Shown: positions 1-20,817, counted from the first letter of the stretch. The stretch is DNA of 64,000 nucleotides from Metridium senile (GCA_949775045.1 OX459105.1:7051069-7115068), one strand, 5' to 3'. A program made the numbers and translations. Notes: generated from the sequence alone by a model not told the origin.

Positions 1-1648
1 AAAATTAAGTATACTTATTTTACACCTCATGTCAAACAGATTTGCAAAATATCATGAAGGGCGTCAGGTGCACTTTAAGAACCATACACGTTTTGTGCTT
101 CAACAGTGAAAAACCCTCGAAATTTTGCACGGGACTTTATACTTTCTTTATGCTTAATTGAAAAAACCTAAAAAAAATCTACGTTATCAATTCTACAATA
201 TCAATTCTTTTTATCAATGTGTCCGAATCCCATTTCCCAGTATATATTTGGACCAAATCCCAGCCGAAAATCACATAACCCCATCAGTTTTCAATCCCAT
301 TCCCATTTTCTATTGTTCTTTTATTTGTAAATCCAGTGCATCCAATCCCATTTTCCCAGTCAAAAATAAGGCCAATCCCAGCTCCCATTTTACCCCCTTC
401 AGGACCCTCTTTAAAATATCCATATAAAAAAATACTTATTAACCTCGTCCGTCGGGTAATTACGGGAAATCTCAGACCTCGGTCTTTTTTGTACAGACCT
501 AGCAATCGCTCGGTTCGTACTGTCAAGACCTCATCGATAATGACCTCACTATCGGTTAATATTAAGTAGTATTTATTTCATATCAATTCAATAAATTTTT
601 ATATTAGTTGCTTGAAATCACTGAGTGCCTCGTCTTTTCAATATGCTCATATTCATTATTTTCATATGAAGTTCTGTGATTTTTTTAAATATAGCCTACA
701 TAGTCAACATAAAAGATGGAACTTAACTCTTAGCGCTTCAAAATGTTCTAACAATCTACGAGTTGCTGGCCAATGGCCGCCTTTGATTATGATAGCTGTA
801 TTTCAAACGTCTTGTTAAAATCTCATTATTGCATGTAATTGTTGTAACTTGAATATAAATTAATAAAGGTAGAGCTAAAAAGGTATTAAAGGTATTAAGT
901 AGAGGTATTAAAGATAAATTAATTGAGGTGCAACTAATGGGTTTGAAACCCGTTGAAGTCCCGAAAGTCTAATCTGTTTTAATTACCGCAACGATCGATC
1001 ATTATCGGCATATTAGAGATTTTTGTTTTAGCGGCATTGGCACAAACTATTCCTACTTTAGATAAATTGATTTTCTCTTAGACAAGAACGTGAATTCTAT
1101 TTAAGTCTAAATTGAATAGAAGTCGGATGTTTCGCTTTTTGCTGGTGATCATGAGTGTATTCATCAAAATCTGTAAAAATATTTTTTCCATTGTTTCATT
1201 TATTTATCGCATCAGTGAATAGTTTATCAATCATAAAAATGTTTTGAAACAATTAGAGCAAACTGAAAGAAGAATTAAGCTACATATAATCATTTTTTTT
1301 TTTCATTTTTTTTTTTCATTGTCTCATTTTTTACATTTATTTTCGGAAGAAATATTATAGATCGATTGACAATGACCAAACCCTCTGTTGTTTTGCTTTT
1401 TTTCACTTAAATATTTTTGATATTGTTATATATATGTGAATGGCCAATGCCGATTTGTTGATTGAATAAGTATGCAATAAAACTTTAGATGAAAAATGGT
1501 TAAGATGCATGATATTTCGACTACGTAGAAATATATAGGTTTATGTTCACATATGGTATGGTCAAATGAGTGGGAATTGATATATAAATGACTATTCAAA
1601 CTTATAAAACTCATTAATAATTCATGATAATTTAACAAAAGAAATCAC

Positions 1649-1680
1649 AACCACACCACACCACACCACACCACAACACA
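1649..1680. repeat. (CCACA)n short tandem repeat
   Basis: About five uninterrupted copies of CCACA, ending in a slightly degenerate copy. Confidence 0.85.
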
Positions 1681-1780
1681 TCACACTGTCTGTGACAAAG
1701 GTTGTAAGTTTTTCGACCAGATTTACTCTTATCTTGACAATTTTAGTAAAATATGAAAGAACTAGCGTTGGACTTTCATA

Positions 1781-1824
1781 AGTACTATACAATATTCGCG
1801 TCCGCTCATATTGTATAAAGTACT
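1781..1824. repeat. Hairpin, MITE-like family 1
   Basis: AGTACTATACAATAT pairs with ATATTGTATAAAGTACT across a core reading TCGCGTCCGCTC. The core and the AT-rich 60 bp before it recur at 46.5-46.67 kb, so this is a dispersed hairpin family. Confidence 0.6.
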
Positions 1825-2781
1825 AAAAAAGTAATAAGTAATGAGCTCATGACGACGTTTCGGACGTGAATATTAATGTCGTATAAAATCCGCATTTCTT
1901 ATCATCGTCATTATGTGTTGAGCTAGCAAAAGATGTGAAAAATTGACACATTTCAAATGTAACGCATCATGTAGAATTGTTTTTAACTAAGATAGTACTA
2001 GCGTTGTGATTGAAATGGCTGTTCACAATTTTCGACTAGTATATAGTGATTGTTCATTTCTGTCTGCAAAACTACAACAGGGATTGCAGATCACATGCAA
2101 ATTATTTGTCAAATCCAAAGATATATTTTACTGTATGGGGAATTATTTTGAAGAGTAACAGATGAAGACTAGCAATTATTCAGTTTTTTTATTTGGTATA
2201 ACTATAAACAAAACATTAGAAATGTCTATTTTTATCTCAACATATCAATATAAGTATATATTTTGATCATTTTGAAACAAGTATCACAATTCGTTGGGAC
2301 TTTATTATTTACTTTTAATATTATTCAGATTTTTATTTCACCAGAAAATAAAGGGAACAATTAACACTAATTAATTTACAATACAAAGTAGATAAATCAT
2401 TTTGCTATTCTTAGTATATAACGCAATAATGCAAATGACCTATTGTGAACAGCGGTCGCAGATAGCTGGTTTTATACAATAGGACCTTCCCTTGTGCCAA
2501 AAGCGAGCTTATGCCGCTAAAACAAAAATCTCTAGTAGAACTTAAGAATTTGATTGCTGCTGTGCTATCACACAATAAACATACTAAAGTGAAGTGAAGC
2601 ATTAACTCCTTTCTTTATTCTTCTTGTGTTTTGTTATTCTTTTTTAGGATGTGTTATATCAAACACTTAATGTCCAATAGGGAATACTCTAGGGAATCAA
2701 TTAAGTATGCCACTATTTTTGTCTTTTGTTAACGTATGCCGCTGTTATCATGAATTTGAATGAAGTCCACAAATCATGATT

Positions 2782-2803
2782 CGACGTCATCACCATATAT
2801 AAA
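2782..2803 (+). promoter_or_regulatory. TATA box and CRE-like site of receptor gene A
   Basis: TATATAAA at 2796-2803 lies about 110 bp upstream of the first ATG. CGACGTCA, a CRE-like motif, lies just upstream of it. The arrangement CGACGTCA-(5 bp)-TATA followed by a CGACGGTCTTGGG-like stretch is kept upstream of paralog B on the other strand. That conservation supports a core promoter. The transcription start is not determined. Confidence 0.55.
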
Positions 2804-2911
2804 CCGTTTACCTCCGACGGTCTTGGGCTGAAGTTCCTTATCATTTAAGTCGTAAATCGGCGTTTGTTAACTCTACTGAGTGTTGCATCCAAGAGCAAAC
2901 GGTGGTCCAGA

Positions 2912-11855
<8,944 letters not shown>

Positions 11856-13215
11856 GAGCCAATATCAGCTAATTAATACCAGACAAAATCGCCGAAATCC
11901 AGCTACAGCTGAAACATCAACCTACCCTCATTTTGTCACTGTAGGTAAGTATCAGTGAGTTTTAGAAGTTTCTGTGATCGGTTTTTCAAAATTCAAAGGA
12001 TTTTTCGAATTATTCGAGAAAATCGATTTCGCGGCATCGAGACTGATAACAGCCTTCTGAGGAGACAAAAATATGTACGTTAATTGGACAAAAAATACAA
12101 AATTAATTCAAATTTGACACTTCTTTTCGATAAAATAGGTGTTTCTATTTGTACAATTTCTTTTTGGCTGGCTGTTTAACTTGTTTTTTACAAACATATT
12201 ATAAACTACATTTTTTCCTATGTGTCTATTCTTCACATTGGCTTGGAATTCTGGTTAAGAAGAGATTAAATAATGTTTTCAAGTTGCTGAGTAAAATTTT
12301 GCTGGGTAAATTTAATTTCGATTAAAAAAATATCTGCCAAATTTCACTGTAAATCGGCCATTTTCAGCTAAATTGGCGGCATTGTTTACATTCGATGACT
12401 CTTGGGAATCTAACTAAATGTAATTGATCTATGATATGAAAAGGTTGTTGCCATATACTGTACTTAAGAAAAGCAAAACAAAAACATATACCTAGTATTT
12501 GATTGCATTTGATTAATTGAATTTGATTTCAATTTGCCATCAAATGCGATTAAAAATACTAGGTAAATGTTGTTTTTTTGCTTGTTTTGAATACCGTTTA
12601 TTGCTACAGTTAACTTTTTATGTCATTGATAAATTAGATTTAGTTAGATTCGCTAATGTAAATCATCGAATGTAAACAATCCCGCAAATTTGGCTGGAAA
12701 TGGCCGAATCACAGAGAAATTAGGTGGATATTTTTTAATCGACATTAAATTTACCCAAGACAATTTTAATCAGGAACTTGAAAACATTATTTAATCTCTT
12801 AGCAACCAGAATTCCAAGCCAACTGGAGAATGGCCACATAGGAAAAATGTAATTTATAATATGTTTGTAAAATACAAGTTAATAAATTAAACAAAAAAAA
12901 TAATTGTAGAAATTGAAACACCTATTTTATCGAAATGAAGTGTCAAATTTGAATTGATTTTGTAGTTGTTGCCCAAACGGACAGGTTTTTAGGATGAGCT
13001 ATTTTCGTCTCCTCAGACGGCTGATTTCATTTCTCGAGACCTCGAAATCGATTTTCTCAAATAATTCTAAAAATACTTCAATTTAAAAAAAAAAAAACGA
13101 CCACAGAACCTTTTAACACTCACTAATACAGTAAGAACACCACAGTGCCAACATGACAGTAAGTTGATTTTTGCGTCGTGAACGGACTTTGTCTGGTTTT
13201 AGCTGACATTGGCTC
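11856..13215. mobile_element. 1,360-bp foldback element inserted at the gene A stop codon
   Basis: The ends are GAGCCAATATCAGCT and its near complement AGCTGACATTGGCTC. The whole element is one imperfect palindrome centred near 12535; paired words include CTCCTCAGA/TCTGAGGAG, AAAATCGATTTC and ATACTAGGTA. It is flanked by TTAA at 11852-11855 and 13216-13219. In gene B the same position reads ATATTAACACTGTCATT without an insert, which matches the two flanks joined with one TTAA. The TTAA target recalls piggyBac-type elements, but no transposase is present. Confidence 0.8.
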
Positions 13216-13626
13216 TTAACACTGTCATTTTTTAGAGCGAAAATTCTTTATTCAGGAAATCAAATTTAATTGCTACTATGCAATAGTTCTTATTTCGTGT
13301 CGTATTAGTAACTATCAAAGGCAAGCAAAGTTGTAATAAGATATTGTTTCCATTGTCTTTATCTGGTTGAGTGATATTGACTAACAGTCATTACATATAA
13401 ATTATTAGCTAGTATCTATTTTGTTTCTATTTCATGTTTTTAGTGTTTTCGCTCTATAACCGAGACAGATTACAATCATTTTCAGAACCAAACTTTATGA
13501 TCCATATACCTTTGTTTTTCAGAAGTAAATACGATTTTATTGATCAAAAGCATTTCCCAAAAATTAATGTTTGTTTCCCGGGTAATATGTTGAAAAATAC
13601 CAAACCGCTGAATAGTATCCTTCACA

Positions 13627-13821
13627 GTTCCCTGCACCATATTGAAAGGTAGCCGGGCCTTTGCAAAGCAAGACGAAGCGAGACGATCGTTGAGCTTGCA
13701 ATGATAAAGACACGTGAATTATTGTCCTGCAAGGTGTTAAAAGGCCTTTATCAATGCAAGTTCAACGTTCGTCTCACATCGATGCAAAGGCCCGGCTTCC
13801 TTTTAAGATGGCGCAGGGAAC
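13627..13821. mobile_element. Short MITE with terminal inverted repeats
   Basis: GTTCCCTGCACCAT...AGCCGGGCCTTTGCA at the left pairs with TGCAAAGGCCCGGCT...GCGCAGGGAAC at the right, about 195 bp in all. No coding capacity, and no clear target duplication found. Confidence 0.7.
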
Positions 13822-15233
13822 AATTGAAAGGGACTTTATAGCGGGTAACATGTCAAACCTCTGAATTTAACCCCAAAGAGATACAACGAGCATATCCAAC
13901 ACTTTTAATCGTCCTTCCGGCGCCAACTGGGGTTTGTCAAACACCTTTTAAAATGCATAAGCACTTCAGGTAAAATACTACAGCTATATGAAACATTGAT
14001 GATTGCACCTTGTCTGTTATAACCGATCCACAGTCCGATTTCATAATTTGTTTTATAATGTTTTAGTACATTTAGATCATATTTATAATCTATTATATCA
14101 GAGTTAATAGATCATTAACTATGATTATACATATTATAGAACGTTTTCACATAACTCACTTTTAATATGCAAATGAGGACATGTGTAAAATAACATGCTA
14201 ATGAAGTGTGCTTCCGATATACCAATATACCATATATACCAATCATGGCCAGGAATAACGGTCATTTGAGCCTGCAGTAACGCAGCGGTTTCCACCATGA
14301 GCGTATCAAAATGGCGATATGTTGTTATAAAGAAATGGCCTGAAGCAATTAAAGAACCACAAATATAATCTGACTTACTTAAATTCTCGCTAAAAAGGAA
14401 ATCAACCTATCATGTATTACATGTCCCGAACCTATCTGCTCTATTGGAAGGATACGAACAGTCTCAAAGCTGACTACATAGAGACGAAGGCAAGAGCGAA
14501 CGCAACGTTGAATAGATACTTGATAGACTTGATTACAATTAAAACTTTGTGAGACTAGATTGCCATTGCATGTCTTAAAAAATGCCGTAAAAATATAGCG
14601 TTATCAGTTGTATGTTTAGCAATTGTATGCCAGTTACACCGCTAGGATTTTCTTTGTATTCTAAAACTACTATTCAACATGGACTAGTCACTGAAATGAT
14701 ATTTGAATCGTCTATTAACAATTTAAAACCGACTGATTTAGCTTGATTTAGTTTTGCTCTAATAAACCTATCATCTGTACTTTCTAAACGGCACAAAATG
14801 TAGCTTGTTACAACAACTATTAGCTATATATAACTGCTTCATTGGAGCTCAAAAACCATGTTGAAAAAAAAAACATATTAGAGCAAATTGATATTTTTAA
14901 AATGTTGAGCTGTAAGAACTAAATTTAGTTAAATTTAATGACACAAATTAAAATACTGAACGATTATTTTAAAGTTGAGTCATCATTTTTCTATGATTGT
15001 GTAGTGTAATTTTGATATCAGTCTCTTCGTGTAGTTGAAAATACTCTTAATTTCGTAATATGTATATTAGTTCAATATTTATATATAATGATTTTATGAA
15101 ATAAAAGGCTTAAATATCACAAATATTCCATAAGGCTAGTAAAGGTTGTAAAACCCTCGAACACATAGCGTATTCAAGAATATACGTAGTAAACGCTTGA
15201 ACACGTCGCATATCAGAGAATTAACTTCTAAAA
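13822..15233. other. Gene A downstream flank, mostly featureless
   Basis: Apart from the conserved block at 14142-14216, I see no gene or repeat structure. The sequence is AT-rich with frequent stops in all frames. Confidence 0.5.
14142..14216 (+). other. Noncoding block conserved between the two duplication arms
   Basis: ACGTTTTCACATAA, then TCACTTTTAATATGCAAATG, then AAAATAACATGCTAATGAAG match the complement of 31755-31845 with few changes. Neither copy is open in any frame. It contains an octamer-like ATGCAAAT. It lies 2.3 kb past the A stop and 0.6 kb past the B stop, so it extends the inverted duplication beyond the coding regions. Confidence 0.65.
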
Positions 15234-15299
15234 AGGTCCCACCGAGACTTGAAGTTAAGACGTGCACCGTCCAAAGTCCTAACCATTACAACATGGGAT
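15234..15299 (-). pseudogene. Decayed tRNA-Gln relic upstream of the array
   Basis: The minus strand reads TCCCATGTTGTAATGGTTAG at the 5' end and AAGTCTCGGTGGGACC at the 3' end, with a scrambled middle. The orientation is opposite to the tRNA-Gln genes in the array. Confidence 0.75.
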
Positions 15300-15750
15300 G
15301 ATTTACCACCGCTTTCGCATAGATCGTTGTATAATTTTCTAACAAATGAAAACTACTTTACTAACAAATAGCAATTAATATACCACAATATAGGGTTTTT
15401 AATATCTGCTTTCTTATTTCGTGTGTTGTAATACCCTTTGTCAAAGTCCAAAACCCCGATAAATAGATTAAACATTTGAAATCCCGAACGACAACAACCC
15501 GCTGATTCTCAAACATCGATCTACTTTGACCCAGGCTCGGTATAATGCAGAAGCAAATCGTCCCAGTAAAGTTGGACTCTGAATTACTTGGCGTAGCTCA
15601 CTCTATCGATTTGATTTTCCATTGCAAATCGATATAAAGAACAAACCTTTAATTTGATGAACTTGAGGATGTCACATGACTAGGAAAAAATGACTAATTC
15701 TTTAAGTCATCAACTAGCAAAAAGTGTAAAGTATTTGAAGAAAATCATTC

Positions 15751-15832
15751 TGGATGGGATGGGATTCGATCCCACGCGGGCAGAGCCCATTGGATTAGCA
15801 GTCCAACGCCTTAACCACTCGGCCACCTCGTC
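15751..15832 (-). pseudogene. Broken tRNA-Ser(GCT) in the first array unit
   Basis: The body and GCT anticodon match the array tRNA-Ser, but the 3' acceptor strand is altered. GGATGGGATGGG stands where CGACGAGGATGGG is expected, a one-base deletion plus substitutions. A change also alters the T-loop (CGATCCC for CGAACCC). The acceptor stem cannot pair, so it is probably inactive. Confidence 0.85.
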
Positions 15833-16158
15833 ACATGTCAGTACAAGTTACTGATCTTTTTTAAGATGTGACAAGTTAAAACAAACAGTTTAATACTAAG
15901 TACAAATCTACTCATTATTGATGAAGATGCTTACAACCAATATTTTCATGAAAAATATTTCATGAATTAGCATTTCTCAAAAGCAATTCTCCCATGGAGT
16001 TAAATTCAGCATTATGGACTCTGAATCCAGTCATGATCCGATTTGATATCTCGTTAATACTACAAAGCACTTATTTAATGTAAAAGTTCACTTTTTTTTT
16101 CATGTTGCAGCTACATACATTTTATCATTATAACCTAACTTTATAATGCAGAAGCAAA

Positions 16159-16227
16159 TGTCCGAGTGTACATGTCAGCAAGTTGGACTCTTAATCCGGC
16201 GATCGTGTTCAAGTTTCATTTGGACCT
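16159..16227 (+). pseudogene. tRNA-Gln relic type 2 (first copy)
   Basis: A tRNA-Gln-like stretch with the A-box region decayed to GTGTACATGTCAGCA. A recognisable GGACTCTTAATCCGGCGATC and a near-intact GTTCAAGTTT remain. The same relic recurs in every unit, for example 17789-17856. Confidence 0.75.
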
Positions 16228-16313
16228 CAAGCCTTTTTTGACCTACACTCTTAACAACGGCTATGGCAATGGCAGAATACCTACAATAAAGCGGTAGCAA
16301 TTCATCAGCAAAA

Positions 16314-16385
16314 GGTCCCATGGTGTAATGGTTAGCACTTTGGACTCTGAATCCAGCGATCCGAGTTCAAGTCTCGGTGGGACCT
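16314..16385 (+). tRNA. tRNA-Gln(CTG)
   Basis: 72 nt with a 7-bp acceptor stem GGTCCCA/TGGGACC and discriminator T. The anticodon loop is CTCTGAA, and the T-arm is CCGAG-TTCAAGT-CTCGG. A TTTT Pol III stop follows within 12 bp. Confidence 0.96.
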
Positions 16386-16476
16386 CAACACTTTTGGACG
16401 TCTTAACTAAACTTTGAACTCCCGTTAGAGCAATTTCAGAATGCATATCTTGACAACAAGTTATATATTAATGAAT

Positions 16477-16548
16477 GGTCCCATGGTGTAATGGTTAGCA
16501 CTCTGGACTTTGAATCCAGTGATCCGAGTTCAAGTCTCGGTGGGACCT
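16477..16548 (+). tRNA. tRNA-Gln(TTG)
   Basis: 72 nt, same fold as its neighbour 163 bp upstream but with anticodon loop CTTTGAA and a fully paired CTGGA/TCCAG anticodon stem. TTTT begins 2 bp after the gene. Confidence 0.96.
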
Positions 16549-16732
16549 GTTTTGGACTGGCTTTGTTAGAACCGCTGACTATTTGTTTTGTTGCATCGTG
16601 ATACATTAGACCACACCACCCGAACGATCAAGCCTCATCTACAACGTGATATGTTTCTGGATTCAAAACTTACTTTGCGTAGCTCACTCTATCGATTTGA
16701 TTTTCCATTGCAAATCGATATAAAGAACAAAC

Positions 16733-17274
16733 ATTATACTCTTTTCACTTCTGAATGAGTATAAAGCATTTAATAGCTAAACTGCATTACATAATAACTA
16801 CAGGACAACAAATTAGGTGGTGGGCATCTCATTTATTCATGTCCACCCTTGGTGGGCATCTCATTTATTCATGTCTGATAGAAAAAAGCAGTTACAGGAA
16901 TAAATACATACTGGATATTACAATTAAAGTTCATGTTTTAATTAACTGCGGCGAACAAGAGTACACTATTAAATCTGCATGTCTTCCCGATTAATAGGCA
17001 CTTGTGCTCGGCAACAAGGCTGAATCCATATGTGATAAAGATTCCATTAATCCATACATTATGATTTGAATGAAATGGCCTTCAATTATAAAATTTACGT
17101 TTAACAGCACAAGAGTACTTCAGAGAGATGCCTTCAAGTGATTATTGCTTCATATCACTGTCCTTATATACTCCCGTATACGGGATTACCCTGGGGAACT
17201 CTGAAAACCATTAAGCCCGCCTCCACTACCATGCAACACCCAGTGGTATACATTCCGTAACGCTACTAAATACA
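16733..17274 (+). repeat. 542-bp insertion in a long array unit, copy 1
   Basis: It interrupts the spacer between AAAGAACAAAC and TTTGATGAAC. It contains a duplicated GGTGGGCATCTCATTTATTC and a TATA-like CCTTATATA. The TATA-like motif is followed by the perfect palindrome CCCGTATACGGG and a more GC-rich 90-bp stretch. The 79-codon frame inside is not protein-like. Origin unknown; a small RNA gene is possible but unproven. Confidence 0.7.
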
Positions 17275-17374
17275 TTTTGATGAACTTGAGGATGTCACAT
17301 GACTAGGAAAAAATGACTAATTCTAAAAGTCATAAACTAGCAAAAAGTGTAAAGCATTTGAATAAAATCATTCT

Positions 17375-17456
17375 CGACGAGGATGGGATTCGAACCCACG
17401 CGGGCAGAGCCCATTGGATTAGCAGTCCAACGCCTTAACCACTCGGCCACCTCGTC
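17375..17456 (-). tRNA. tRNA-Ser(GCT)
   Basis: 82 nt including discriminator G. The acceptor is GACGAGG/CCTCGTC, the anticodon loop contains GCT (GACTGCTAATCC), and the long variable arm is ATGGGCTCTGCCCGC. A TTTT stop follows about 7 bp downstream on the minus strand. Confidence 0.96.
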
Positions 17457-17611
17457 ACATGTCAGTACAAGTTACTGATCTTTTTTTAAGCTGTGACAAG
17501 TTAAAACAAACAGTTTAATACTAAGTACAAATCGACTCATTATTGATGGAGATGCTTACAACCAATATTTTCATGAAAATATTTAATGTTAGAATTTCTC
17601 AAAAGCAATTC

Positions 17612-17678
17612 TCCCATGGAGTTAAATTCAGCATTGTGGACTCTCAATCCAGTCATGATCCGATTTGATATCTCATTA
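17612..17678 (+). pseudogene. tRNA-Gln relic type 1 (representative copy)
   Basis: TCCCATGGAGTTAAATTCAG, then GTGGACTCTCAATCCAG, then TGATCCGA align with tRNA-Gln. The T-arm and acceptor 3' strand are lost. One copy occurs in each unit. Confidence 0.7.
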
Positions 17679-17788
17679 ATAATACAAAGCACTTATTTAA
17701 TGTAACAGTTCACTTTAAACTGCAGCACTATGTTGCAGCTACATACATTTTATCATTATAACCTAACTTTATAATACAGAATTAAATT

Positions 17789-17856
17789 GTCCCAGTGTAC
17801 ATGTCAGCAAGCTGGACTCTGAATCCGGCGATCGTGTTCAAGTTTCGATGGGACCT
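17789..17856 (+). pseudogene. tRNA-Gln relic type 2 (representative copy)
   Basis: It begins GTCCCA and ends TGGGACCT like the intact gene, but the D-arm is GTGTACATGTCAGCA and the T-stem reads CGTGTTCAAGTTTCG. Repeated in each unit. Confidence 0.75.
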
Positions 17857-17942
17857 CAAGCGTTTTTGGACCTCAACTCTTAACAACGGCTATGGCAATG
17901 GCAGAATGCCTACAATACAACGGTAGTAATTCATCAGCAAAA

Positions 17943-18014
17943 GGTCCCATGGTGTAATGGTTAGCACTTTGGACTCTGAATCCAGCGATCCGAGTTCAAG
18001 TCTCGGTGGGACCT
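17943..18014 (+). tRNA. tRNA-Gln(CTG)
   Basis: Same 72-nt sequence as the gene at 16314, with anticodon loop CTCTGAA. Confidence 0.96.
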
Positions 18015-18105
18015 CAACACTTTTGGACGTCTTAACTAAACTTTGAACTCCCGTTAGAGCAATTTCAGAATGCATATCTTGACAACAAGTTATATATTAA
18101 TGAAT

Positions 18106-18177
18106 GGTCCCATGGTGTAATGGTTAGCACTCTGGACTTTGAATCCAGTGATCCGAGTTCAAGTCTCGGTGGGACCT
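18106..18177 (+). tRNA. tRNA-Gln(TTG)
   Basis: Same sequence as the gene at 16477, with anticodon loop CTTTGAA. Confidence 0.96.
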
Positions 18178-18461
18178 GTTTTGGACTGGCTTTGTTAGAA
18201 CCGCTGACTATTTGTTTTGTTGCATCGTGATACATTAGACCACACCACCCGAACGATCAAGCCTCATCTACAACGTGATATGTTTCTGGATTCAAAACTT
18301 ACTTTGCGTTTCTCACTCTATCGATTTGATTTTCCATTGCAAATCGATATAAAGAACAAACCTTTGATGAACTTGAGGATGTCACATGACTTGGAAAAAA
18401 TGAATAATTCTTAAAGTCATAAGCTAGCAAAAAGTGTAAAGTATTTGAATAAAATCATTCT

Positions 18462-18543
18462 CGACGAGGATGGGATTCGAACCCACGCGGGCAGAGCCCA
18501 TTGGATTAGCAGTCCAACGCCTTAACCACTCGGCCACCTCGTC
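18462..18543 (-). tRNA. tRNA-Ser(GCT)
   Basis: Same 82-nt sequence as the gene at 17375, with all stems intact. Confidence 0.96.
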
Positions 18544-19025
18544 ACATGTCAGTACAAGTTACTGATCTTTTTTTAAGCTGTGACAAGTTAAAACAAACAG
18601 TTTAATACTAAGTACAAATCGACTCATTATTGATGAAGATGCTTACAACCAATATTTTCATGAAAAATATTTCATGAATTAGCATTTCTCAAAAGCAATT
18701 CTCCCATGGAGTTAAATTCAGCATTATGGACTCTGAATCCAGTCATGATCCGATTTGATATCTCGTTAATACTACAAAGCACTTATTTAATGTAAAAGTT
18801 CACTTTTTTTTTCATGTTGCAGCTACATACATTTTATCATTATAACCTAACTTTATAATGCAGAAGCAAATGTCCGAGTGTACATGTCAGCAAGTTGGAC
18901 TCTTAATCCGGCGATCGTGTTCAAGTTTCATTTGGACCTCAAGCCTTTTTTGACCTACACTCTTAACAACGGCTATGGCAATGGCAGAATACCTACAATA
19001 AAGCGGTAGCAATTCATCAGCAAAA

Positions 19026-19097
19026 GGTCCCATGGTGTAATGGTTAGCACTTTGGACTCTGAATCCAGCGATCCGAGTTCAAGTCTCGGTGGGACCT
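19026..19097 (+). tRNA. tRNA-Gln(CTG)
   Basis: Intact copy with anticodon loop CTCTGAA. It lies in the second copy of the 2,712-bp higher-order repeat. Confidence 0.96.
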
Positions 19098-19188
19098 CAA
19101 CACTTTTGGACGTCTTAACTAAACTTTGAACTCCCGTTAGAGCAATTTCAGAATGCATATCTTGACAACAAGTTATATATTAATGAAT

Positions 19189-19260
19189 GGTCCCATGGTG
19201 TAATGGTTAGCACTCTGGACTTTGAATCCAGTGATCCGAGTTCAAGTCTCGGTGGGACCT
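19189..19260 (+). tRNA. tRNA-Gln(TTG)
   Basis: Intact copy, anticodon loop CTTTGAA, followed directly by GTTTT. Confidence 0.96.
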
Positions 19261-19444
19261 GTTTTGGACTGGCTTTGTTAGAACCGCTGACTATTTGTTT
19301 TGTTGCATCGTGATACATTAGACCACACCACCCGAACGATCAAGCCTCATCTACAACGTGATATGTTTCTGGATTCAAAACTTACTTTGCGTAGCTCACT
19401 CTATCGATTTGATTTTCCATTGCAAATCGATATAAAGAACAAAC

Positions 19445-19986
19445 ATTATACTCTTTTCACTTCTGAATGAGTATAAAGCATTTAATAGCTAAACTGCATT
19501 ACATAATAACTACAGGACAACAAATTAGGTGGTGGGCATCTCATTTATTCATGTCCACCCTTGGTGGGCATCTCATTTATTCATGTCTGATAGAAAAAAG
19601 CAGTTACAGGAATAAATACATACTGGATATTACAATTAAAGTTCATGTTTTAATTAACTGCGGCGAACAAGAGTACACTATTAAATCTGCATGTCTTCCC
19701 GATTAATAGGCACTTGTGCTCGGCAACAAGGCTGAATCCATATGTGATAAAGATTCCATTAATCCATACATTATGATTTGAATGAAATGGCCTTCAATTA
19801 TAAAATTTACGTTTAACAGCACAAGAGTACTTCAGAGAGATGCCTTCAAGTGATTATTGCTTCATATCACTGTCCTTATATACTCCCGTATACGGGATTA
19901 CCCTGGGGAACTCTGAAAACCATTAAGCCCGCCTCCACTACCATGCAACACCCAGTGGTATACATTCCGTAACGCTACTAAATACA
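19445..19986 (+). repeat. 542-bp insertion in a long array unit, copy 2
   Basis: Essentially identical to 16733-17274 and offset by exactly 2,712 bp. It was therefore copied with its flanking unit rather than inserted independently. Confidence 0.75.
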
Positions 19987-20086
19987 TTTTGATGAACTTG
20001 AGGATGTCACATGACTAGGAAAAAATGACTAATTCTAAAAGTCATAAACTAGCAAAAAGTGTAAAGCATTTGAATAAAATCATTCT

Positions 20087-20168
20087 CGACGAGGATGGGA
20101 TTCGAACCCACGCGGGCAGAGCCCATTGGATTAGCAGTCCAACGCCTTAACCACTCGGCCACCTCGTC
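20087..20168 (-). tRNA. tRNA-Ser(GCT)
   Basis: Intact 82-nt copy. The T-run in the spacer just upstream is one base longer than in most units. Confidence 0.96.
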
Positions 20169-20654
20169 ACATGTCAGTACAAGTTACTGATCTTTTTTTT
20201 AGCTGTGACAAGTTAAAACAAACAGTTTAATACTAAGTACAAATCGACTCATTATTGATGGAGATGCTTACAACCAATATTTTCATGAAAATATTTAATG
20301 TTAGAATTTCTCAAAAGCAATTCTCCCATGGAGTTAAATTCAGCATTGTGGACTCTCAATCCAGTCATGATCCGATTTGATATCTCATTAATAATACAAA
20401 GCACTTATTTAATGTAACAGTTCACTTTAAACTGCAGCACTATGTTGCAGCTACATACATTTTATCATTATAACCTAACTTTATAATACAGAATTAAATT
20501 GTCCCAGTGTACATGTCAGCAAGCTGGACTCTGAATCCGGCGATCGTGTTCAAGTTTCGATGGGACCTCAAGCGTTTTTGGACCTCAACTCTTAACAACG
20601 GCTATGGCAATGGCAGAATGCCTACAATACAACGGTAGTAATTCATCAGCAAAA

Positions 20655-20726
20655 GGTCCCATGGTGTAATGGTTAGCACTTTGGACTCTGAATCCAGCGA
20701 TCCGAGTTCAAGTCTCGGTGGGACCT
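20655..20726 (+). tRNA. tRNA-Gln(CTG)
   Basis: Intact copy, anticodon loop CTCTGAA. Confidence 0.96.
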
Positions 20727-20817
20727 CAACACTTTTGGACGTCTTAACTAAACTTTGAACTCCCGTTAGAGCAATTTCAGAATGCATATCTTGACAACAA
20801 GTTATATATTAATGAAT

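Larger units (their letters stand above)
1..2640. other. Upstream intergenic region, no gene seen
   Basis: I find no convincing coding sequence here. Positions 210-420 hold a loose, imperfect repeat of an AATCCCAT-like motif. Positions 430-540 look like one end of a transposon (repeated GACCT and CTCGGT words). A stretch near 1010-1040 recurs inverted near 2500-2540 (shared AGAGATTTTTGTTTTAGCGG), suggesting an old foldback. The short open frames lack protein-like composition. Confidence 0.5.
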
